Assembly: GCA_022711195.1 (NCBI GenBank)
Contig: JAKLFN010000079.1
Location: 1-9,320 of the forward strand
Reading direction: 5' to 3'
Length of the DNA: 9,320 nucleotides
From: Bacteroidota bacterium
Lineage (GTDB): Bacteria > Bacteroidota > Bacteroidia > Bacteroidales > VadinHA17
Each line of letters begins with the position of its first letter. Position 1 is the stretch's first letter. The notes below the pieces were generated by a model. The model was not told the origin of the DNA and did no database searches. It saw only the letters and a list, made by a program, of their open reading frames with translations. The translations under genes were made by a program, and so were the position numbers. Positions 1 through 6,314 of this stretch are shown here, in pieces.

Positions 1-616
1 GATGAATATTAGCCGACAGGAACTTTGCAAACTGTCCCAGGAACCTGTTTGGGAAGGGCCTCATATATACGCTGTCGAGTATCTCGGGTGTACTCATCTT
101 ATAAGTATCGAAGAACAATTCGGCTACTTCGGAGGGTACCTGTTTCTTAAGAACTGCGGAGATCAGTTTTCTGCCGAGGACGGCGCCTCCACCCTCATCG
201 CCAAGTATATAACCCAGAGGGGGTATGTTTGAAACGATCTTTTTTCCATCGTAATAGCATGAATTTGAGCCAGTACCTATTATACATGCTATGCCAGGAG
301 AGTTGCCGCATAATGAACGGGCTGCACCCAGCAGATCGCTTCCCACAGAAATCCTGCTCCCGGGGAAGAGTGTTACCAGGGCGCTGCTGACCCTCGTGTT
401 CTTTGCTTCACTGTTGCAGCCGGTTCCGTAGAACCATATTTCTGAAACAGCTTGGCCCTTTAAGAACTCCAGTTCTCTCTGTATAAGATCAACGATCTCC
501 GGTGCAGTAAGAAAATATGGATTTATTCCTGCAGAAAAGACAGCGGGACCGGATTGCCCGTCCCTGATTATCCTCCATTCGGTCTTGGTAGAGCCTCCGT
601 CAGCAATAAGAATCAT
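1..616 (-). CDS. BadF/BadG/BcrA/BcrD-family amino-sugar kinase (GlcNAc/MurNAc kinase-like), 3' end outside window
   Basis: The frame reads without a stop from an ATG at 616 down to the left edge, giving 205 residues of an ATPase that normally has about 280-320. Seen: MILIADGGSTKTEWR at the N-terminus, with the phosphate-1 loop DGGSTKT at residues 6-12; SDLLGAAR with the likely catalytic Asp94; the phosphate-2 loop GTGSNS at 114-119; and LGDEGGG at 138-144. These are hallmarks of the ASKHA-fold BadF/BadG group that includes cytosolic N-acetylglucosamine and N-acetylmuramic acid kinases, which use ATP to phosphorylate the free sugar. There is no signal peptide, which fits a cytoplasmic enzyme. 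It is divergent from the amidase gene, about 125 bp away, and the start sits just downstream of a TACTTTTG -7-like box. The cell-wall-linked neighbours favour a role in amino-sugar salvage, but this is inference. Substrate (GlcNAc, MurNAc or GlcN) cannot be read from sequence. The C-terminal ADP-binding part is not visible. Confidence 0.9.
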   Translation of the reverse strand, partial: MILIADGGSTKTEWRIIRDGQSGPAVFSAGINPYFLTAPEIVDLIQRELEFLKGQAVSEIWFYGTGCNSEAKNTRVSSALVTLFPGSRISVGSDLLGAARSLCGNSPGIACIIGTGSNSCYYDGKKIVSNIPPLGYILGDEGGGAVLGRKLISAVLKKQVPSEVAELFFDTYKMSTPEILDSVYMRPFPNRFLGQFAKFLSANIH

Positions 617-637
617 GAAAGTGGCTTTTTGTCAATA

Positions 638-645
638 CAAAAGTA
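638..645 (-). promoter_or_regulatory. Putative Bacteroidota -7 element (TACTTTTG) for the kinase gene
   Basis: On the minus strand the octamer TACTTTTG matches the TAnnTTTG -7 consensus of the Bacteroidota primary sigma factor. It lies about 21 bp before the kinase ATG, leaving a leader of roughly 15 nt. A good TTTG -33 box at the usual 19-21 bp spacing is not evident. The box also sits inside a small inverted repeat, AATAC-AAAA-GTATT (634-647). Assigned by motif only. Confidence 0.4.
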
Positions 646-671
646 TTAAAATTTATGTTTTTTGTAAGATG

Positions 672-702
672 TATGACAAATTTAAAAAACTTTCTATTTT
701 TG
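672..702 (+). promoter_or_regulatory. Putative Bacteroidota promoter for the amidase gene
   Basis: The -7-like box TATTTTTG (695-702) is an exact fit to TAnnTTTG. TATG at 672-675, one mismatch from TTTG, is placed 19 bp upstream of it, the expected -33 spacing. Transcription would start near 708, giving a leader of about 30 nt before the ATG at 741. The leader is T-rich and has no Shine-Dalgarno sequence, as is usual in this phylum. The region is very AT-rich, so chance matches are possible. Confidence 0.4.
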
Positions 703-740
703 AGCTAATATTCTTATATTTCTGTCAAAATTTTTTTCTG

Positions 741-3700
741 ATGAAAAAATGCCTCTTCCGGCAGCTTCTCCCTGCAGCCATTTTATTACTGCTAAACATC
801 AACCTGGCGTATCCACAGGATGTTCAGAAAATGAAAAAGACAGCTTCCGAAAAAATGAAGTCGTGGAGCAATCCTATGACCGGCTGGAAGCACATCGCTA
901 ATCCGCGCTTCGATTCACTGAATATTGACCAGGGATCAAAGACCATAACACTTTTCTTTACACCAAACCTGTCGTACTATCCTTTCAGGGAAGAGAGCGT
1001 AAACAGGTTCAGGCAATCGGCTGAAAGCGCCCTTGGAAAGAAATTCAGAAAATTCAATATAGATGTAAAGGCAGGAAATACAAGCCTTAAGGATCTGGTA
1101 CCCAACTATTTCAGGAGCAGCCTGGCTTTTGACTCCACAAGGATCCCAGTGAGGAGAGAGCCAGGGCCTCAACTCGTAAACAGGATAGATGACTTTAATC
1201 CTGACCGTGGATTAACGGGAAGGTCGGTGGCATTATGGCACAGCCACGGACTCTATTTCGAAATGAATCTCGACAGGTGGGAATGGCAGCGGGCAAGACT
1301 CTTCGGAACAGTCGAGGACCTTTCAGTGATGGCTTACGTCCTTCCCTATCTGACAGGCATGCTTGAAAATGCAGGTGCAAATGTCTTTCTTCCAAGGGAA
1401 AGGGACGTACAGACTAAGGAGGTGATTGTGGATAATGACCTCTCAACAGGCAGCTCCGAAGTTGTAATACATGTTAACGAGTTTACACAAAAGATAAAAG
1501 GTGGATTTCTTAAAACAGATACCCTTTTTCCCGGGACGAATCCTTTTTTAAGAGGAACATCATTAAGGATAAAGAATGATTCGGCAGTTTATATTCCTGA
1601 TATTCCCGAAAAGGGCTCATACGCGGTTTATATTTCTTATCCGGTCAGCAGTGAGAACAGCTCTTCGGTCACCTATAGCATAAATCATACAGGTGGAAAA
1701 ACCGGATTTACTGTTAATCAGACCATGGGAGGTGAGACCTGGATTTACCTGGGAACATTCGTTTTCAATGCAGGGAAGAGTGTTACGAACGGATCAGTGA
1801 CTGTTAAAGGTACTACGGGTGATGGAAAATTTATTGCCCTCGATGCCATTCGCTTTGGCGGAGGAATGGGGAATGTCGCACGGAAACCCTCTGCCGAGAT
1901 AACCGGGAACAGTCAGTCGGCAGTTGAATCTTCTTCACTGAAAGCCGGATCACCAGCCATCGGAGCAAGTGATTTTACCTGGAAAGTTAGCGGAAAACCC
2001 CGTTATGTTGAAGGCTCAAGGTACTGGCTTCAGTATGCCGGAATGCCTGATTCTGTTGTTTATACTCCAAATACCGGGAAGAATGACTATAATGATGATT
2101 ATATGTCGCGTTCACTCTGGGTTAATTACCTGGTCAGCGAACCGGCAGAAAAAGTAAAAGGCGCGGCACAGGGAGGCCTGGGTATTCCTGTCGACCTCTC
2201 CTTTGCTTTTCATACCGATGCCGGTGTAACACCCAACGATTCAATTATCGGGACGCTGGCAATCTATTCAACAGCGTCAGGTGAAGGACGTTTTCCCGAC
2301 GGCTCTTCGAGGCTGGCCAGCAGGGAACTTTCAGATATCATCCAGACACAGGTTGTGGAAGATCTCAGGTCACTTTTCAATCCTCGCTGGACCAGGCGAG
2401 GCATCTGGGACAGGCCATACTACGAAGCCAGGAAACCGGATGTGCCCGCAGTGCTCCTTGAACTTCTTTCGCATCAGAACCTTGCCGACCAGAAATTTGG
2501 CCTCGACCCTCGCTTCAGGTTCCAGGTAAGCCGGTCAGTATATAAAGGTATCCTCAAATATCTTTCATATACAGGTGAAAAGGAATATATTGTTCAGCCG
2601 CTGCCGGTAGATAATTTTGCCATTATTCCTGTTTCAGGAAAGAAAGTAAGACTCTCATGGAAGCCTGTCGAAGATGTGCTGGAACCCACAGCAAAACCTG
2701 ACAAGTACATATTATATAAACGTGTCGGTGATAACGGCTTCGACAACGGAATGATTGTTACAGGAACATCTGTTGAGATTGAACTCGATTCGTACAACAC
2801 CATTTACAGCTTTAAAGTGGCAGCAGCCAACAGGGGAGGAAAGAGCTTTGATTCGGAGATACTGTCTGTGGGCCTTAAGGAGGGTGATATGAACCCTGTG
2901 GTGGTTGTCAACGGTTTCGACAGAATATGCGCTCCCGCAACATTCGATATTGGTACTATGGCCGGGGTAGCCTGGTGGGACGACAGGGGCGTGGCTGATG
3001 GACTTGAGGTGGTCGGTACAGGCGATCAGTATGACTTCAACCGCAATTCACCCTGGCTCGACGATGATGCACCGGGATGGGGAGCATCCTATAATGATGC
3101 CACCGGCAAAATAATTCCGGGAAACACCCATGACTTTTCATATATACACGGGAAATCAATAATGTCGGCAGGACGCTCATTCTTCTCAGTGTCAGATGAA
3201 TATTTCTGCTCTGATGATTTTGTTCCGGGTAATTTCAAAACATTCGATCTTCTTTTCGGAGAGGAGAAATCGACACAGTATTTTAATGATACTTCACGTA
3301 CCGACTTCAAAATTTACACACCTGAATTTATGAAGCGGATCAGCGATCTGACAACCTCGGGTGCATCAATCTTTATGTCGGGTTCTTATACAGGTACCGA
3401 CCAGTTGCTGTCACCTGATTCGACTGCCATCAAATTTGCAGCAAAGACACTTCATTTTGCGCCACGAACAGGCCATTCTGTAAAGACGGGAGGCGTATAT
3501 ACCACTGATTACACCGGAGCTTCTTTCAGAGGAAGTTTTGAGTTTAACACCGGATCGTCAGTGAACATATACAGTGCCGAGGCTCCCGATGCAATTGAGC
3601 CTGCAGGGAAAGGGGCCAGCTCGTCATTCCGGTATTCAGAGAATAACGCCTCTGCCGGCATTTCATATAACGGAACTTACAGGACAATAATACTAGGCTT

Positions 3701-3776
3701 CCCCTTTGAAACCATACTGGGCGAAGGATCGAGGGATCAGCTGATGATGCAGATTTTGAAATTTCTTGAAGAATAG
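741..3776 (+). CDS. Exported multidomain N-acetylmuramoyl-L-alanine amidase (Amidase_3) with golvesin-like insert, FnIII and unassigned C-terminal domain
   Basis: A 1011-residue protein. The start at 741 was chosen because MKKCLFRQLLPAAILLLL... forms a clean signal peptide (cleavage near AYPQ, residues 23-26); an open frame reaching back to 585 would overlap the kinase gene. There is no lipobox, so it is periplasmic or secreted. Amidase_3 signatures are split. LWHSHG (His167/His169) stands for the DPGHGG zinc motif and Glu192 for the second ligand, followed by a GAxVFLPRERD strand. The third ligand is His491 in FHTDAG, and the catalytic Glu574 lies in PAVLLELLSHQN. Between these halves, residues 227-374 (EVIVDND ... 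ALDAIRFGGG) resemble the golvesin C-terminal-like beta domain found in Bacteroidota proteins often mislabelled xanthan lyase. An FnIII domain follows (about 620-712), then about 295 residues of unassigned, probably alpha/beta fold (717-1011). The family hydrolyses the MurNAc-L-Ala bond of peptidoglycan. The downstream GT2 gene starts only 7 bp after the stop, so they are probably co-transcribed. Family is confident; substrate is inferred. Confidence 0.85.
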   Translation: MKKCLFRQLLPAAILLLLNINLAYPQDVQKMKKTASEKMKSWSNPMTGWKHIANPRFDSLNIDQGSKTITLFFTPNLSYYPFREESVNRFRQSAESALGKKFRKFNIDVKAGNTSLKDLVPNYFRSSLAFDSTRIPVRREPGPQLVNRIDDFNPDRGLTGRSVALWHSHGLYFEMNLDRWEWQRARLFGTVEDLSVMAYVLPYLTGMLENAGANVFLPRERDVQTKEVIVDNDLSTGSSEVVIHVNEFTQKIKGGFLKTDTLFPGTNPFLRGTSLRIKNDSAVYIPDIPEKGSYAVYISYPVSSENSSSVTYSINHTGGKTGFTVNQTMGGETWIYLGTFVFNAGKSVTNGSVTVKGTTGDGKFIALDAIRFGGGMGNVARKPSAEITGNSQSAVESSSLKAGSPAIGASDFTWKVSGKPRYVEGSRYWLQYAGMPDSVVYTPNTGKNDYNDDYMSRSLWVNYLVSEPAEKVKGAAQGGLGIPVDLSFAFHTDAGVTPNDSIIGTLAIYSTASGEGRFPDGSSRLASRELSDIIQTQVVEDLRSLFNPRWTRRGIWDRPYYEARKPDVPAVLLELLSHQNLADQKFGLDPRFRFQVSRSVYKGILKYLSYTGEKEYIVQPLPVDNFAIIPVSGKKVRLSWKPVEDVLEPTAKPDKYILYKRVGDNGFDNGMIVTGTSVEIELDSYNTIYSFKVAAANRGGKSFDSEILSVGLKEGDMNPVVVVNGFDRICAPATFDIGTMAGVAWWDDRGVADGLEVVGTGDQYDFNRNSPWLDDDAPGWGASYNDATGKIIPGNTHDFSYIHGKSIMSAGRSFFSVSDEYFCSDDFVPGNFKTFDLLFGEEKSTQYFNDTSRTDFKIYTPEFMKRISDLTTSGASIFMSGSYTGTDQLLSPDSTAIKFAAKTLHFAPRTGHSVKTGGVYTTDYTGASFRGSFEFNTGSSVNIYSAEAPDAIEPAGKGASSSFRYSENNASAGISYNGTYRTIILGFPFETILGEGSRDQLMMQILKFLEE

Positions 3777-3783
3777 TAAAAAA

Positions 3784-5199
3784 ATGGTTAAAAAGATAAC
3801 ATGCTTTATCCCGGTCTCAGCTGAGGAAACTTCAGAACAGACCATAAGATCGCTTGAAACATCAGACCTTGTGGCAGGGGTCCGTAAAACAGAAAGTATT
3901 TCATCTGTAGACTCCCTGAGGAAGATAGAGTCATCGCTGACAACTGATTATGTTTTATTATACACCAAGCAATTCGCCCTCGACACAGGAAGATTTGCAC
4001 TCGACAGGATGGTACAGGTAGCTGAATCGACTGGCGCAGGGATGGTCTACTCAGATTATTTTGAGAACAAGGAGGGGAGGCTTTCAGCTCACCCTCTGAT
4101 CGATTACCAGGAGGGGAGCCTGCGTGATGATTTCAATTTCGGTTCGATGGTACTTTACCGTTCTTCAGCCTTCAGAAGTGCAGTTAAAAGGATGAATAAC
4201 GATTTCAGATACGCCGGATTATATGATCTTCGCCTTAAGATATCCCAGGAATATGAGATCGTTCATATACCGGAGCTTCTATACACAGAGATTGAGAAAG
4301 ATACCCGTAAATCGGGAGAGAAACAGTTCGATTATGTCGATCCCCGCAACAGGGAGGTACAGATAGAGATGGAGATTGCCTGTACCGACCATCTGAAAGC
4401 TGCCGGCGGCTGGCTCAAACCAGAATTCAGGAAGATATCTTTCGACACAGGCAGTTTTGAAAATGAAGTCTCTGTAATAATACCTGTTAAGAACAGGGTA
4501 AAGACTATCGGAGATGCAGTTTTCTCCGTGCTTACACAGAATACTGATTTTAAATTCAATGTGATAGTTGTTGATAATCATTCAACAGACGGCACCACTG
4601 ACATTCTCCGTACTATTTCCTTAAAGGATCACAGGGTTATACATGTCATCCCGGGAAGGAAGAATCTCGGGATCGGGGGGTGCTGGAATGAGGGTCTCTT
4701 TCATCCGGGCTGCGGAAAATTTGCTGTACAGCTCGACAGCGACGATCTGTATATCGATAATAATGTGCTGACAAGGATCGTAGATGCTTTTTATGACCAG
4801 CAGTGCGCCATGGTGGTAGGATCATATAAAATGGTGAACTTCAAACTCGAGGATATACCCCCTGGAATTATCGATCATAAGGAGTGGACTCCTGAGAATG
4901 GAAGGAATAATGCTCTGAGGATAAATGGGCTGGGTGCACCACGGGCATTCTATACACCTGTGCTGAGGGAAATTACAGTGCCCGATGTTAGCTATGGCGA
5001 GGATTATGCCGTGGGCCTTGCAATCAGCAGGCACTATCAGATAGGAAGGATCTATGAACCACTGTACCTGTGCAGAAGATGGGACGAAAACTCTGATGCA
5101 GCCCTCGATGTAAACAAGATGAATGCACACAATCTTTATAAAGACAGGATAAGAACGATAGAATTATTGGCAAGGAAAAGGTTGAACGAAGAGAAATAA
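3784..5199 (+). CDS. GT2-family glycosyltransferase with a degenerate N-terminal GT-A-like half
   Basis: 471 residues from the ATG at 3784. The frame opens upstream at a TTG (3766) that overlaps the amidase stop, but the ATG after an A-run is the better start. The C-terminal half is a clear GT-A family 2 domain: VSVIIPVKNR (229-238), VIVVDNHSTDGT, the DxD-type metal/nucleotide motif LDSDD (Asp318, Asp320, Asp321) and the acceptor-side YGEDYAV (Glu406-Asp407). The N-terminal half (MVKKITCFIPVS..., YVLLYTKQ, MVYSDYFE with Asp91, then ELLYTEIEKD) follows the same order of strands without a full DxD motif, suggesting an inactive duplicated domain. No signal peptide or membrane span is visible, so it probably acts in the cytoplasm on a nucleotide sugar. 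It follows the amidase by 7 bp. Donor and acceptor are unknown; wall, capsule or glycoprotein glycan synthesis are all possible. Confidence 0.85.
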   Translation: MVKKITCFIPVSAEETSEQTIRSLETSDLVAGVRKTESISSVDSLRKIESSLTTDYVLLYTKQFALDTGRFALDRMVQVAESTGAGMVYSDYFENKEGRLSAHPLIDYQEGSLRDDFNFGSMVLYRSSAFRSAVKRMNNDFRYAGLYDLRLKISQEYEIVHIPELLYTEIEKDTRKSGEKQFDYVDPRNREVQIEMEIACTDHLKAAGGWLKPEFRKISFDTGSFENEVSVIIPVKNRVKTIGDAVFSVLTQNTDFKFNVIVVDNHSTDGTTDILRTISLKDHRVIHVIPGRKNLGIGGCWNEGLFHPGCGKFAVQLDSDDLYIDNNVLTRIVDAFYDQQCAMVVGSYKMVNFKLEDIPPGIIDHKEWTPENGRNNALRINGLGAPRAFYTPVLREITVPDVSYGEDYAVGLAISRHYQIGRIYEPLYLCRRWDENSDAALDVNKMNAHNLYKDRIRTIELLARKRLNEEK

Positions 5200-5201
5200 A
5201 A

Positions 5202-5348
5202 ACCCCCCTTTCTTTTTCCCTCCCACGGGGTGAAAGGTTTAAGAGACACTCCTGCCCCCTTGGGGAGGGCCGAGCGTTACAAAATTGCCTTGTAGGCAAT
5301 TTAAGCGAAGGAGCCAGCATGCAGGGGAGACCGTGTCGGGAAGGGGGT
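5202..5348. repeat. Palindromic intergenic repeat, copy 1 (long form)
   Basis: The element starts with ACCCCCCTTTC and ends with AAGGGGGT, which pair as an outer stem (one extra C on the left). Inside, in order, are an imperfect CCCTCCCACGGGG.. arm (5218-5237), a C/G-rich CCCC-CTT-GGGG hairpin (5255-5265), then about 65 bp absent from the other copy, including a perfect 9-bp hairpin at 5282-5302. The order of the shared parts matches copy 2 at 7706-7785, so both belong to one family. It fills most of the gap between the GT2 and DUF4922 genes. It may affect transcript folding, termination or processing, but no function is shown. Confidence 0.75.
5282..5302. repeat. Perfect 9-bp hairpin within repeat copy 1
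   Basis: AAATTGCCT (5282-5290) pairs fully with AGGCAATTT (5294-5302) around a TGT loop. Unlike the rest of the element it is AT-rich. No T-run follows on the plus strand, so it does not look like a standard intrinsic terminator. It lies in the segment that copy 2 lacks. Confidence 0.7.
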
Positions 5349-5372
5349 GATAGAAAATAAAATATAATATAA

Positions 5373-6314
5373 TTGAGCCCATTGATAACAGAAAAAGTAA
5401 AATTTTTATTCTCACAGCAGCTTACGGAATGGGAGCTGGCGAAGACTAATTATGAACAGCTTAGAAGCGTAAGAACAAAACGTATAGGTTTCGGCGATTT
5501 TGATGTTCTCGTTCAGTTCAATCCTGAAAGGATACGTTCCTCCGCTGCTAAAGTTGATGCAAGATCTGTCGGTGCCCGTCCCTGTTTTCTTTGTAAAGCC
5601 AACAGACCGGCTCAGCAGAGAGATCTGATCTTTGATGAAAACCATACAATTCTTGTAAATCCTTTCCCAATTTTCAATAATCATCTCACCATAACCTGTA
5701 ATGAGCATACCGACCAGCGGATCAGGAACAACTTCACCGATATGCTCGACCTTGCAAAAGAATTGCAGGGATTCTCAGTTTTTTACAACGGTCCCCAGTG
5801 CGGGGCTTCTGCGCCTGACCATCTTCATTTCCAGGCGGGAGAGAGCGGATTCATGCCTGTCGAGAGTGATTTCCGGAATGCAAAATTAACCAGGCTGGCA
5901 GGAAAAGTGTACAGTACAGAGATATGGCTATGGAGCAATTACCTGAGGGGAATAATAACACTTAAGGGTACTGGCAGAAGCGATCTTGCCATGGCTTTCG
6001 ATAGGCTCTTTGTTTCGCTCGAAAAGATACAGCCGGGATTGCCGGAGCCGATGCTGAATATCATTGTCGTTTACGATTCAGGCGAATGGATCGTTCATAT
6101 AATCCCGAGAAAGAAACACAGGCCTGAACAGTTTTTCAGAGAAAAAGAGGAAAAGATACTGGTGAGCCCTGCATCCGTCGACCTGGGTGGAGTAATGATA
6201 ACAGCCAGGGAAGAAGACTTTGAAAAACTAAATCGTGATAACCTGAGAAATATTTTTAGTCAGCTTTGTTTTGACGATTCTGAAACAGATAACCTGGTAA
6301 AAGCAATTATATGA
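5373..6314 (+). CDS. DUF4922 protein, GalT/HIT-like nucleotidylyltransferase or phosphorylase, non-ATG start
   Basis: 313 residues if it starts at TTG 5373; TTG 5382 is an alternative. A TAA stop sits at 5370-5372 and the first in-frame ATG is beyond residue 120, after conserved-looking sequence, so a non-ATG start is required. Seen: VQFNPERIRSSAAK, RPCFLCKANRP (Cys71, Cys74), FPIFNNHLTIT (His104) and GASAPDHLHFQAG (His150-Leu-His152-Phe-Gln154). The H-x-H-x-Q motif is the active-site signature of the GalT branch of the HIT superfamily, in which the second His carries the nucleotidyl group; plant GDP-L-galactose phosphorylase has a similar HLHFQ site. By analogy with GalT, Cys71, Cys74, His104 and His150 could bind a structural zinc. 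No signal peptide, so cytoplasmic. The last four bases (ATGA) overlap the SpoIID-like start, implying translational coupling. The real substrate is unknown; a sugar-phosphate or nucleotide-sugar reaction is inferred. Confidence 0.85.
   Translation: MSPLITEKVKFLFSQQLTEWELAKTNYEQLRSVRTKRIGFGDFDVLVQFNPERIRSSAAKVDARSVGARPCFLCKANRPAQQRDLIFDENHTILVNPFPIFNNHLTITCNEHTDQRIRNNFTDMLDLAKELQGFSVFYNGPQCGASAPDHLHFQAGESGFMPVESDFRNAKLTRLAGKVYSTEIWLWSNYLRGIITLKGTGRSDLAMAFDRLFVSLEKIQPGLPEPMLNIIVVYDSGEWIVHIIPRKKHRPEQFFREKEEKILVSPASVDLGGVMITAREEDFEKLNRDNLRNIFSQLCFDDSETDNLVKAII

Noticed and set aside
2..232. 76-codon plus-strand open frame at the left edge
   Set aside because: It lies opposite the kinase gene, whose minus-strand translation carries clear family motifs throughout; this is a shadow frame.
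585..740. N-terminal extension of the amidase from a start at 585 (or ATG 615)
   Set aside because: It would overlap the divergent kinase start and its promoter, and would bury the signal peptide that begins at 741.
3766..3783. TTG start for the GT2 gene overlapping the amidase stop
   Set aside because: ATG at 3784 follows an A-rich stretch, is a stronger start and leaves a natural MVKKITCFIPVS N-terminus.
4822..5320. Minus-strand open frames across the end of the GT2 gene and repeat copy 1
   Set aside because: They are antisense to a well supported coding region, have no recognisable motifs and run into the repeat.
5202..5348. Intrinsic terminator after the GT2 gene
   Set aside because: There are strong stems but no T-tract directly after them; a repeat element with a second copy explains the structure better.
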